DNA of 64,000 nt. Source: Paraburkholderia phenazinium (GTDB lineage Bacteria; Pseudomonadota; Gammaproteobacteria; Burkholderiales; Burkholderiaceae). The DNA lies in contig NZ_FSRM01000001.1 in assembly GCF_900141745.1 (NCBI RefSeq), positions 620,001 through 684,000 of the forward strand, given 5' to 3'. Position 1 is the first letter of the stretch. Every line of letters begins with the position of its first letter. This document shows positions 17,385 through 26,354 of the stretch, one piece after another. A program made the translations under genes and the position numbers. The notes beneath the pieces are model-generated. The model had not been told where the DNA came from, did not search any database, and saw only the letters and a list, made by a program, of their open reading frames with translations.

Positions 17385-20300
17385 TCAACCGATCGTCATC
17401 AAATTCGCATTGCCGCCTGCAGCTGCGGTGTTTACGCTGACCGAACGCTCCGTCAGCAGACGTTCGAGCGCATAGTCCTCTTCGCCGCTTTCCAGCGCGC
17501 GAGCCGCCACGCCCTGTACGGAGACGATCGGACCCACCCGCTTGGCCACTTCCTTCACCAGCGAAAGCAGTTCATCGCTGTCGCCTTCGAACAGCACGGC
17601 GTCGAACGGCGTGTCGGCGCTCTTCTTCACGCTTGCATAAGGCTTGAGTGCCGCAGGCAGCGCCGACACCAGTTGCTCGCCTGCAGCGCCGTCGAACAGC
17701 GCGCGGTTGCCGGTGGCAAGCGCCGCAGCAAACTGCACGCGTGCACCGCTCGCCGTCGACGCCACGCACAACACCGTGCCGCGTGCGCCGAGCGTGTAGG
17801 TATTGCGCTCGCCGGTCGGGCCAGGCAGCACCGCCGTGACGCCTGCCAGGCCTTGCGACAGGTAGCCGTCGCAACGCGCCGCCAGCGACGCCTGACGTTC
17901 GTTGATCAGCCAGTCACGCAGCGCCGTCAGCGCCGAGGACGGATTGTCGCCGTTTTCCGTCGCCTGCGGGGCGTCGGCGATCAGCGACTGCGCCAGCGTC
18001 TTCGGCAGACCGGCCGGACGCGTCGCCAGCAGACGCTGCAGATAAAGCGCGCCGCCTGCCTTCGGACCCGTGCCCGACAGCCCTTCACCGCCGAACGGTT
18101 GCACGCCGACCACCGCGCCCACCACGTTGCGGTTCACGTAGATGTTGCCCACATGCGCGCGGCTGATCACATGTGCGATCGTTTCGTCGATACGTGTGTG
18201 GATGCCGAGCGTCAGGCCGTAACCGGTCGCGCGGATCTGTTCGAGCAGCCTGTCGAGCGCGTTGCGGCGATAACGCACCACATGCAGCACCGGACCAAAC
18301 ACTTCGCGCTTCAGTTCGTCGATGCTGTCGAGTTCAATCAGCGTCGGCGGCACGAAAGTGCCTTGCGCGCCACCTTCCGGCATCGGCAGTTGCACGACCT
18401 TGCGGCCCTTCTCGCGCATCGCCGCAACGTGCGCGTCGATACCGCGCTTCGCATCGACGTCGATCACCGGACCGACATCAATCGACAAACGATCCGGGTT
18501 GCCCACCGCGAGCTCGCGCATCGCGCCGGTCAGCATTTCCAGCGTGCGATCGGCCACATCGTCCTGTAGACAAAGAACGCGCAGCGCGGAACAACGTTGA
18601 CCGGCCGAGTCGAACGCCGAGTTCAGCACATCCGCCACTACCTGCTCGGCGAGCGCCGACGAGTCGACGATCATCGCGTTCTGGCCACCGGTCTCCGCGA
18701 TCAGCGGAATCGGCTTGCCTTCTGCATCCAGACGGCTCGAAAGCGTCCTGTTGATCAGGCGTGCCACTTCGGTCGAACCGGTGAACATCACCGCTCGCGT
18801 GCGGGCATCGGCTACCAGCGCCGCACCGACCGTTTCGCCGTCACCTGGCAGCAGTTGCACCGCGCCTGCCGGCACACCCGCTTCGCGCAGGATACGTACC
18901 GCTTGGGCCGCGATCAGCGGAGTCTGTTCGGCCGGCTTCGCCAGCACCGTGTTGCCGGCGGCCAATGCGGCGGCAACCTGACCCATGAAAATCGCCAGCG
19001 GGAAGTTCCACGGGCTAATACAGACCACCGGCCCGAGCGGACGATGCGTGTCGTTCGAGAACTCGGTGCGGATCTGCGCCGAGTAGTAGCGCAGGAAGTC
19101 AATCGCTTCGCGAATCTCGGCGACGGCGTTCGGCAGCGACTTGCCCGCTTCGCGCACCACCAGGCCCATCAACGTATGCATCTGCGCTTCAAGCAGATCG
19201 GCCGCACGCGCGAGGCAATCGGCGCGCGCTTCGACCGGCGTCGCTTGCCAGATCGGCGCGGCGGCTACCGCATTCGACAGCGCCGCGCTCACATGTTCCG
19301 ACGTGGCTTCGACAACCGTGCCGACGAGATCGCGATGGTCAGCCGGATTGCGTACATCGCGTGCGGTACCCACGGCGATTTCGTTGTCTTCGAGCATGGG
19401 GGTCGCGCGCCACGGATGATGCGCACTCGCCAGCAGTGCCGAAGATAAGGACGCCAGACGATGTTCATTCGACAGATCCAGCCCCATCGAATTGACGCGT
19501 TCCGCACCATACAGATTGCGCGGCAGCGGGATCTTCGCGTGCGGCGCGCCGAGCGGCACGACCTTCGACGCTTCCTCGACCGGATCGGCCACCAGATCCT
19601 TGATCGCCACGTTTTCATCAGCGATGCGGTTCACGAACGACGTATTCGCGCCGTTTTCCAGCAGGCGTCGCACCAGATACGCGAGCAGCGTTTCGTGTGT
19701 ACCGACCGGTGCATACACGCGGCACGGCCGGTTCAGCTTGTCGCGGCCCGTGACTTCTTCGTACAGCGGCTCGCCCATACCGTGCAAGCACTGGAACTCG
19801 TACTGGCCAGGATAGTAGTTCTGCCCCGCGAGGTGATAGATCGCCGAGAGCGTATGCGCGTTGTGCGTGGCAAATTGCGGATACACCGCGTCCGGCGCGC
19901 CGAGCAGCTTCTTCGCGCAGGCGACGTACGACACGTCCGTATAGATCTTGCGCGTGTAGACCGGATAGCCTTCGAGGCCGTCCACTTGAGCACGCTTGAT
20001 TTCGCTATCCCAGTACGCGCCCTTCACGAGACGGACCATGATGCGATGACGGCTGCGGCGCGCCAGATCAATGATGTAATCGATCACGAACGGGCAGCGC
20101 TTCTGATATGCCTGCACCACGAAGCCAATGCCGTTCCAGCCCGCCAGTTCCGGATCGAAGCAAAGCGCTTCGAGCAGATCCAGCGAGATTTCGAGGCGAT
20201 CGGCTTCTTCGGCATCGATGTTCAGGCCGATGTCGTAGCGGCGCGCGAGGATCGCGAGCGAGCGCACGCGCGGCAGCAGTTCGTTCATCGTGCGTTCGTA

Positions 20301-21314
20301 CTGCGAGCGCGCATAGCGCGGGTGCAGCGCCGAGAGCTTGATAGAGATGCCCGGGCCTTCGTAGATGCCGCGTCCGCCGGCCGCCTTGCCGATTGCGTGG
20401 ATCGCCTGCTCGTACGACGCGTAGTAGCGCTGCGCATCGGCTTCGGTAGTGGCCGCTTCGCCGAGCATGTCGTACGAGTAGCGGAAACCGCGCGCTTCGA
20501 ATTTGCGGCTGTTGGCGAGCGCCTCGGAGATGTTCTCACCGGTGACGAACTGCTCGCCCATCAAGCGCATCGCCATATCGACGCCCTTGCGGATCAGCGG
20601 CTCACCGCCCTTGCCGATCAGCCGCGTGAGCGCCGACGACAGGCCCGTTTCGCTATTGGTCGTCACCAGCTTGCCGGTGATCATCAGCCCCCAGGTGGCA
20701 GCGTTGACGAACAGCGACGGCGCCTGGCCGACGTGCGATTTCCAGTCGCCCTTGCTGATCTTGTCGCGAATCAGCGCGTCGCGGGTGGCGCGATCGGGAA
20801 TCCGCAGCAACGCTTCGGCGAGGCACATCAGCGCCACGCCTTCCTGGCTCGACAGCGAAAACTCGTGAATCAGCCCTTCGACGCCGCCGCCCTTGCTCTT
20901 GCCGCGCAGCGTTTCGACGAGCTTGCTCGCCATCGCCTGCACGTCATTGGCGAGGTTTGCCGGCAGACGCGCCTGACCGAGCAGGAACGGCACGCATTCC
21001 GGCTCAGGACGCCGGTAGGCCGCTGTAATCGCCGCACGCAACACCGATTGTGGTTGCACGTTCTGCGCAAAATCCAGGAACGGGTGCGACGCCCCATCCT
21101 CTTCGGATTCGACGCTCGCGCCATCGGCCAGATCGGCCGAGCCGTGCGCGCCGGACAGCTCAGCGGGCAATTGACCGTGCTCGATCCGTTCGAGGTACGC
21201 AAAGATCGCCTGCTTGATCAGCCAGTGCGGAGTGCGTTCGAGACGGGTGGCGGCATCTTTCAGCCGGGTACGCAGGAGGTCGTCGACCTTGACGCCAAGG
21301 GTGGTGCTAGCCAT
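17385..21314 (-). CDS. putA: Trifunctional PutA: repressor, proline dehydrogenase, P5C dehydrogenase
   Basis: 1,309 residues. ATG 21314 is chosen over an upstream frame extension because AAGGAAAC precedes it and MASTTLGVKVDD begins the ribbon-helix-helix DNA-binding domain (about 1-48, ending ERIEHGQLP). The FAD proline dehydrogenase barrel follows (about 230-560; GPGISIKLSALHPRY, YDIGLNIDAEEADRLEISL, RLVKGAYWD). The aldehyde dehydrogenase domain (about 630-1130) has E874 in AETGGQN and the catalytic C908 in SAGQRCSAL. A C-terminal tail domain ends the protein. It oxidises proline to glutamate in two channelled steps at the inner membrane and represses its own gene when proline is absent. putP is not adjacent. 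Confidence 0.98.
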   Translation of the reverse strand: MASTTLGVKVDDLLRTRLKDAATRLERTPHWLIKQAIFAYLERIEHGQLPAELSGAHGSADLADGASVESEEDGASHPFLDFAQNVQPQSVLRAAITAAYRRPEPECVPFLLGQARLPANLANDVQAMASKLVETLRGKSKGGGVEGLIHEFSLSSQEGVALMCLAEALLRIPDRATRDALIRDKISKGDWKSHVGQAPSLFVNAATWGLMITGKLVTTNSETGLSSALTRLIGKGGEPLIRKGVDMAMRLMGEQFVTGENISEALANSRKFEARGFRYSYDMLGEAATTEADAQRYYASYEQAIHAIGKAAGGRGIYEGPGISIKLSALHPRYARSQYERTMNELLPRVRSLAILARRYDIGLNIDAEEADRLEISLDLLEALCFDPELAGWNGIGFVVQAYQKRCPFVIDYIIDLARRSRHRIMVRLVKGAYWDSEIKRAQVDGLEGYPVYTRKIYTDVSYVACAKKLLGAPDAVYPQFATHNAHTLSAIYHLAGQNYYPGQYEFQCLHGMGEPLYEEVTGRDKLNRPCRVYAPVGTHETLLAYLVRRLLENGANTSFVNRIADENVAIKDLVADPVEEASKVVPLGAPHAKIPLPRNLYGAERVNSMGLDLSNEHRLASLSSALLASAHHPWRATPMLEDNEIAVGTARDVRNPADHRDLVGTVVEATSEHVSAALSNAVAAAPIWQATPVEARADCLARAADLLEAQMHTLMGLVVREAGKSLPNAVAEIREAIDFLRYYSAQIRTEFSNDTHRPLGPVVCISPWNFPLAIFMGQVAAALAAGNTVLAKPAEQTPLIAAQAVRILREAGVPAGAVQLLPGDGETVGAALVADARTRAVMFTGSTEVARLINRTLSSRLDAEGKPIPLIAETGGQNAMIVDSSALAEQVVADVLNSAFDSAGQRCSALRVLCLQDDVADRTLEMLTGAMRELAVGNPDRLSIDVGPVIDVDAKRGIDAHVAAMREKGRKVVQLPMPEGGAQGTFVPPTLIELDSIDELKREVFGPVLHVVRYRRNALDRLLEQIRATGYGLTLGIHTRIDETIAHVISRAHVGNIYVNRNVVGAVVGVQPFGGEGLSGTGPKAGGALYLQRLLATRPAGLPKTLAQSLIADAPQATENGDNPSSALTALRDWLINERQASLAARCDGYLSQGLAGVTAVLPGPTGERNTYTLGARGTVLCVASTASGARVQFAAALATGNRALFDGAAGEQLVSALPAALKPYASVKKSADTPFDAVLFEGDSDELLSLVKEVAKRVGPIVSVQGVAARALESGEEDYALERLLTERSVSVNTAAAGGNANLMTIG

Positions 21315-21386
21315 GTTTCCTTCGTATGCCAGCCAAGCCGCGCCGGCCAAAGACTAAAAAGTTGGCCGAATCGTACGCCTCCCAAT

Positions 21387-21422
21387 AAAAAGGTGCAACC
21401 ACGCGGATGGCATGGTTGCACC
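21387..21422 (-). promoter_or_regulatory. Candidate PutA operator, also terminator-shaped
   Basis: Perfect 10-bp inverted repeat GGTGCAACCA (21392-21401) / TGGTTGCACC (21413-21422). Each arm holds the GTTGCA motif known as the binding site of the PutA ribbon-helix-helix domain. Their centres are 21 bp apart, two helical turns, and about 90 bases before the putA start. Read on the minus strand, the hairpin is followed by TTTTT, so it also has the form of an intrinsic terminator. Confidence 0.6.
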
Positions 21423-21607
21423 ATTGTCAAAACCTTGTGCGACCGGGGTTCGCGGCAGTTGGCGCACCCGCGAGCGATCCCGGAGCCGGATCGGTACTTT
21501 CCCCTATGAAATTCTTTTTTGGCGACCCTTATCGAAACGCAGAATCAGGCCGTTATACAGAACATGATGCGCACAAGCGCACGTAACGGGGTTACGGGGT
21601 GTTCGAA

Positions 21608-21757
21608 ATGGAAAAGTGGCTGGTACTGGCAGCAATCTGGAGCATGTGCGCAACGTGCGCATATCTGTTCGTCCGCGGTGCGACGTACTCCGACACGCGC
21701 GAAGCAGAGGATGAGCTTGCAGTGATCGACAGCGCGCGCCGCGCGATCGGGAAATAA
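21608..21757 (+). CDS. Possible 49-residue membrane peptide
   Basis: ATG-started frame of 49 residues: MEKWLVLAAIWSMCAT, a single hydrophobic segment, then a charged tail (SDTREAEDELAVIDSARRAI). One transmembrane helix is predicted by eye. The ribosome site is weak (GGGG eight or so bases upstream). The hydrophobic-then-charged order and codon use look protein-like, but no family is recognised and the frame could be fortuitous. It lies between divergent putA and convergent exporter-operon ends. Confidence 0.3.
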   Translation: MEKWLVLAAIWSMCATCAYLFVRGATYSDTREAEDELAVIDSARRAIGK

Positions 21758-21766
21758 GCCTTCCCC

Positions 21767-22009
21767 TTACGCGTTTGGCGCGAACTGGCTGCAGGAGTCG
21801 TCCGGCGAGACCAGCTGGTCGTGCAGACGGCAGAGCCGGCTCGTGGCTACGCTCGCCCCAAACCCCGAACTGAATACCACGAGGCCCGGGATGCTCTGCT
21901 CAAGCGTGTGTCGATCGTCAGCGCGGTACCGGCAACCAGCACAACTCGGCCGGCGCGCACGCAGTGCGCGCGCCGCAGTCTCGGTCCGCTTCTCCGCAGG
22001 ACTCGTCAT
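21767..22009 (-). CDS. Small Cys-rich protein coupled to the YeiH-family exporter
   Basis: 80 residues. Its ATG overlaps the exporter's stop codon by four bases (ATGA), indicating translational coupling. The sequence has four spaced cysteines (SCAGCRY, SRLCRLHD, DDSCSQF) and a central IPGLVVFSSGFGASVA stretch, which suggests a small metal-binding or redox protein. No known family is named with confidence. Its position says it works with, or is co-regulated with, the transporter upstream. Confidence 0.6.
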   Translation of the reverse strand: MTSPAEKRTETAARALRARRPSCAGCRYRADDRHTLEQSIPGLVVFSSGFGASVATSRLCRLHDQLVSPDDSCSQFAPNA

Positions 22010-23451
22010 GAGCCCTGCCCCAAGCTATTCCAATACGATGCGAACACGTGCGCGGACAGCGCGTAGCCGATGGCGACATTGACGACGACGCCGGCCGTGA
22101 ACGCGAGGAACGGCTTGATGCCGGTGGCGGTCAGCAGGCGCAACCGCGTGGTCAACCCGATGCTCAGGAAGCAGAAGATGAAGGCCCAGGTGCGCAGCGC
22201 GGTAATCGGCGCAACGAACTCCGGAGTCACCACCTTGCGGTAGTCCGCCAGCGAATAGTGGCTCGCGATCCACGTCACGAGCGCCGACGCAATCACAAAG
22301 CCAATCACGAATTTCGGAAAGCGCGCCCAGATCTCGCCCGGGTTTGCCTTCGACTTGACGCCACTTTCCTGGCTCTCCCAACGGGTCGAGGCGACGAACG
22401 CCAGCACGAACGCCCAGATGCCGATCCAGATGTCGCGCCCCACCACCTTCATCAGCGTGAACGCCTGCACGGATGCTTCGGGCGCGCCGGCGATAGCGCC
22501 GCCAGCTTGCCTGGCCAGGTCGCCATAAGCCTGGGCGGCGGCGATGCCGGCCGCGTCCGCGAATTCAGAGGTGCCGATCCACGCGCCGCCGACCGCCGTC
22601 GAAAGCCCGAGCGAGCGCGAGGCGAACGGCAACACGAAGATCATCACGATGGCCCACAGGATCACCAGCGTGATCGCCACCGAAGCCTGTTCGCGTTTGG
22701 CGCGCACAGCGCCCGCAATGGCGATGGCCGCCGAAACGCCGCAGACCGCGCCGCCCACGCCCAGCACCGCGGCAAAGCGGCGGTCGAGCCCGAAAGCCCT
22801 GGCGACGAAAAAGATCACGAAGAACGTCACCAGCGAAACGATGCTGGCCTGTCCGACCGCAACCGGACCGGCCCACACCAGCAACGTCAACGGCAGCGTC
22901 GCGCCGAGCAGCACGATACCCACCTTGATGTAAAACTCGACGCGCAACCCGGCCGAGAACCACTCGGGCAACCCGAACACATTCGAGATCACCAGACCGA
23001 GCACTAGCGCAACCAGCGGTGGTTCGAGGTTGTACCTGGAAGCGCTGGCCCATGCGCCGAGCGTGAAAATCAGTATCGAGGCGACGAACAGGATCAGGAA
23101 CGACGGCAGAAAATGCGCGAGCCGTTGCTTTAAAGCCGCGAGGCTGACGCCGAACAGCACCGCGAACACGACGAACAGCGCGGCATAGTTCGGCAGGTGT
23201 TTGAGCAGGTCTTGAGCCGCCAGGGACGGATCCGTCCATTTGACCGGCGCAACCGCGAGCCATTTGATGCTGCTACTCGAGGCAAAGAACCCCCACGCGA
23301 CGACGATCACCAGCAGGCCGATCCACACGGCCCACCAGTCTTCGGTCGCGAACAGGCCGCCGCCATGTTTGACGTCGTTGTCACGGTTGGAATCGGATCT
23401 GGCCGGTGCTGCTGCTGCGCCCGCCGGCAGGCTGTGATTGGTATCGCTCAT
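22006..23451 (-). CDS. YeiH-family putative sulfate/anion exporter
   Basis: 481 residues with a hydrophilic N-terminal tail (about 38 residues, basic/acidic) followed by about ten or more hydrophobic segments. Characteristic stretches are LVALVLGLVISNVFGLPEWFSAGLR, YIKVGIVLLGATLPL, GVGGAVCGVSAAIAIAGAVRAK and FVLPFASRSLGLS, all typical of the YeiH/Cons_hypoth698 inner-membrane family annotated as putative sulfate exporters. The transport substrate has not been established for most members. It is followed directly by the overlapping small Cys-rich gene. Confidence 0.88.
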   Translation of the reverse strand: MSDTNHSLPAGAAAAPARSDSNRDNDVKHGGGLFATEDWWAVWIGLLVIVVAWGFFASSSSIKWLAVAPVKWTDPSLAAQDLLKHLPNYAALFVVFAVLFGVSLAALKQRLAHFLPSFLILFVASILIFTLGAWASASRYNLEPPLVALVLGLVISNVFGLPEWFSAGLRVEFYIKVGIVLLGATLPLTLLVWAGPVAVGQASIVSLVTFFVIFFVARAFGLDRRFAAVLGVGGAVCGVSAAIAIAGAVRAKREQASVAITLVILWAIVMIFVLPFASRSLGLSTAVGGAWIGTSEFADAAGIAAAQAYGDLARQAGGAIAGAPEASVQAFTLMKVVGRDIWIGIWAFVLAFVASTRWESQESGVKSKANPGEIWARFPKFVIGFVIASALVTWIASHYSLADYRKVVTPEFVAPITALRTWAFIFCFLSIGLTTRLRLLTATGIKPFLAFTAGVVVNVAIGYALSAHVFASYWNSLGQGS

Positions 23452-23634
23452 CGCAAAGCCCCGAGAGTTGAGGTGCGTCGGCGCGGGAGAAGTTGGGATT
23501 GTTGTTAAAACTGCGCCGATTCTGGCGAAATATAGTTGAGCGGCTTTCGGAAATGAAACGACCTTTCGCTCTATGAATATGACTGAAAGGGATTTGCACG
23601 TCAGCCGGGTCCGGTAGGCCCGACGACGGCGACC

Positions 23635-25899
23635 TCAGATATCGAGCGGGTCGACCTCGAGATTCCAGCGCAACACGCCCTTCAAGCTGCGCAAGACCGG
23701 CTGCCAGGCGCGCAGCGTGGCCTGTAGCGCGCCGCGCGAAGCGCTCTCGATCAGCAATTGCGCGCGGTGCACGTGCATGACCTTGACGATGGTCAGCGGC
23801 ACGGCGTCGTAGACCGTCACCCGTTCGGCGGAGGGCATTTCCGCCAGCGCCGCAGCGGCTTGCTGGAGGAAAGCGAGCGCCGCTTCGAGCGTGCGGCCTT
23901 CGGCGCGCAACAGTGCCTGATAGACAAACGGCGGCAAATGGGCGTCGCGGCGTTCGGCCAGCGTCGAGTTGGCGAAGCCGACGTAGTCGTGCCTCCCCAG
24001 CGCGTGATACAGCGCGTGCCGCGGATAGCGCGTCTGCACCAGCACCTCGCCGGGTAGTCCTGCCCGACCGGCGCGGCCGCTCACCTGCATCAGCTGGGCG
24101 AATAGGCGCTCGCTGGCGCGGAAGTCGTGCGAGAACAGCGCCGTATCGGCGTTAAGCACGCCCACCAGCGAAACGCGTTGAAAGTCGTGCCCCTTGGCGA
24201 TCATTTGCGTGCCCACCAGGATGTCGACCTCGCCCGCGTGCACGTCCGAGAACAGCGCCTGCGCGCTGCCTTTGCGGCGCGTGCTGTCAGCGTCGATGCG
24301 CAGCACACGCGCCCCGGGCACGGCGCTCGCCAAGGTCTCTTCGACGCGCTGCGTGCCGCGCCCGAGCGGCGCGATGTCCACGTTGCCGCAGTCAGGGCAC
24401 GAACGTGGAATGCGTGCTTCCCAGCCGCAGTGGTGGCAACGCAGCGCACGCTCCGGCTTGTGCAACACGACGTAGGCGCTACAGCGTGGACAGCCCGCCA
24501 CCCAGCCGCAGGCGTCGCAGGCCAGTTGTGGCGCGTAGCCGCGGCGGTTGAGAAACACGAGGCTCTGTTCGCCTCGCTCAAGGCGAGTCTTCAGCGCCGC
24601 GATCAGCGGCCCGGACAGGCCTTCCACTGACGCCCGGCCACGTCGCCGTTCTTCTTCGAGATCGATCAGCTTGACGGTGGGCAACACCGCCTCGGCGACC
24701 GCCCGCCGCGACAGCGTGAGTCGCGTGTAGCGTCCCTGGTCGGCCTGCCACCAGCTTTCCAGCGACGGCGTCGCGGAGCCGAGTACCACCGGCAAATCCA
24801 GTTGCTTGGCACGCCAGATGGCCAGATCGCGCGCCGAGTAGCGCAAGCCTTCCTGCTGCTTGTAGGCGGGGTCATGCTCTTCGTCGACGACGATGATCGC
24901 CAGCTTCGGCAGCGAGGCGAGCACCGCGAGCCGCGTACCGAGCACGATCCGGGCACGGCCGCTATGTGCCGCGAACCAGTTGCGCGCCCGTTCACCCTCG
25001 GCGAGGCCGCTGTGCAACGTGACGATCGAGGTGCCTTCGAGCGCCGCAAAGCGCGCGCGGAACGCGGCTTCGAATTGCGGCGTGAGATTGATTTCGGGCA
25101 CGAGAACGAGCGCCTGGGCGTCGGGCCGCGCCGCCAGAATCGCGGCAAGCGCGCGCAGATACACCTCGGTCTTGCCGCTGCCGGTCACGCCGTGCAACAG
25201 GAACGGTGCGAAGCCGTTAGCGTCGCGAATTGCTTCGACGGCTGCGGCTTGTTCATCGGTCAGGGTGGGCAGCGGCGGTGCGGCCCGCTGCGCCGCGCTG
25301 CCCGGCGACGGCGCGAGCAAAGCCAGTGCAGCCGCTTCGGTCACTTCCCGCTCTAGCCAGCCTTCGGCACGCCACGCCTCGAGGGTCGCGGCGGCTTTGG
25401 GATGGACGGCGCGGGCGTCGGCGACAAGTAGCGCACCGGCCTCGGCGTCGATAAGCGCCCGCGCCAGTTTTCGTAATGCAGTCGCCCGCGCGGGTAACGC
25501 GTCGGGCAGCGCTGCCCGGCCGGCCGGCAACAAACGGTACAGCTCCTGGGGCGCGAGCAGGCGCGCCCAGCGCGACGGATCGCGCAACGCCTGCGGCAAA
25601 GCCGGCAATGCGACTTCGCCAAGGCCCCGCTGGTAGTAGTCCGCGGCAAAGGCGGCAAGCGCCAGCCATTCGGCGGACAAGGGCGGACAGGCATCGCATA
25701 AGCTGTCCACGGCGCGCAGTTTGTCGGCCGGCACATCGCTGTGAGTGGTCACTTCACAGACTAGCCCGACCACCTGGCGCCTGCCGAACGGCACGCTGAC
25801 GAGCGTGCCCGGCAGCGGCGGCTCGGCGGCGTCGCAGCGATAGTCGAACAAGGTCGGCAACGGATGATCGAGCGCGACGCGGACAAAAACGGGGCTCAC
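23635..25899 (-). CDS. priA: Primosomal replication protein N' (PriA helicase)
   Basis: 754 residues from a GTG start. It restarts stalled replication forks by recognising fork DNA, unwinding the lagging arm and loading DnaB through PriB/DnaT partners. The N-terminal 3' DNA-binding domain starts VRVALDHPLPTLFDY. The superfamily 2 helicase part has the Walker A GVTGSGKTEVYLRAL and DEEH box (VVDEEHDPAYKQQEGLRYSARD). The zinc-binding insertion has CDACGW, CPRCSAY, CHHCGW and CPDCGN, and then VQTRYPRH and C-terminal residues. All eight zinc cysteines are present, so it should be active. Confidence 0.97.
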   Translation of the reverse strand: MSPVFVRVALDHPLPTLFDYRCDAAEPPLPGTLVSVPFGRRQVVGLVCEVTTHSDVPADKLRAVDSLCDACPPLSAEWLALAAFAADYYQRGLGEVALPALPQALRDPSRWARLLAPQELYRLLPAGRAALPDALPARATALRKLARALIDAEAGALLVADARAVHPKAAATLEAWRAEGWLEREVTEAAALALLAPSPGSAAQRAAPPLPTLTDEQAAAVEAIRDANGFAPFLLHGVTGSGKTEVYLRALAAILAARPDAQALVLVPEINLTPQFEAAFRARFAALEGTSIVTLHSGLAEGERARNWFAAHSGRARIVLGTRLAVLASLPKLAIIVVDEEHDPAYKQQEGLRYSARDLAIWRAKQLDLPVVLGSATPSLESWWQADQGRYTRLTLSRRAVAEAVLPTVKLIDLEEERRRGRASVEGLSGPLIAALKTRLERGEQSLVFLNRRGYAPQLACDACGWVAGCPRCSAYVVLHKPERALRCHHCGWEARIPRSCPDCGNVDIAPLGRGTQRVEETLASAVPGARVLRIDADSTRRKGSAQALFSDVHAGEVDILVGTQMIAKGHDFQRVSLVGVLNADTALFSHDFRASERLFAQLMQVSGRAGRAGLPGEVLVQTRYPRHALYHALGRHDYVGFANSTLAERRDAHLPPFVYQALLRAEGRTLEAALAFLQQAAAALAEMPSAERVTVYDAVPLTIVKVMHVHRAQLLIESASRGALQATLRAWQPVLRSLKGVLRWNLEVDPLDI

Positions 25900-26354
25900 G
25901 TAGGATTCAGGATCGCAATTGGGTCGGCGCAGGCACTTCGGTCATCGGACCGATGCCCGACGACGAGTCAGTGAACCGGGAGAAGTTAAAGTAAAACATC
26001 ACTTCCGGCGCTAAGTTTTGGAATCTACTGAACAATTGGTGTTGGCCCGGATGTCCTGTGGATAACTTTGTTGAGAACTCGCTCTGGAAGGCCCGAAAAC
26101 CGCGCCGTTGCTACGTTGTGTGGGGTACCGCACACTTCTCCCTGATCCGACGAAACCCTTGCCAGTCAAGGCCCTGATCGGATGCGCACGCAACTTGCAA
26201 GCAGATTGCCGCGACTAAACCCTCTACCGCGCCGCAGCGTGATGAATGTGTATAAGTCAAGTCTTGACAACTGCGGAAGCGCCGCCTGACGGCCCAGTTG
26301 ACACTATTTTTCCCTTAGTCCGAGAGCCCACGTCGCCGCACCGCAACAAATCTG
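25900..26354. other. Intergenic region between priA and hemE with a DnaA box
   Basis: 455 bases with no convincing gene. A perfect DnaA box (TGTGGATAA, the complement of TTATCCACA) lies at 26057-26065, followed by ACTTTGTTGAGAA. An exact 13-bp palindrome GTCAAG-T-CTTGAC lies at 26256-26268. The region must hold the priA promoter and the hemE 3' end. No clear T-tract terminator was found for hemE. Confidence 0.6.

Noticed and set aside
19461..21509. A 682-codon plus-strand frame and other long frames antisense to putA
   Set aside because: Third-position GC shadow of putA. The sequence is Arg/Gln/His-rich with no recognisable domain.
26057..26065. The DnaA box as evidence of an origin of replication here
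   Set aside because: A single box without a cluster, an AT-rich unwinding region or dnaA/dnaN/rpmH neighbours does not make an origin.
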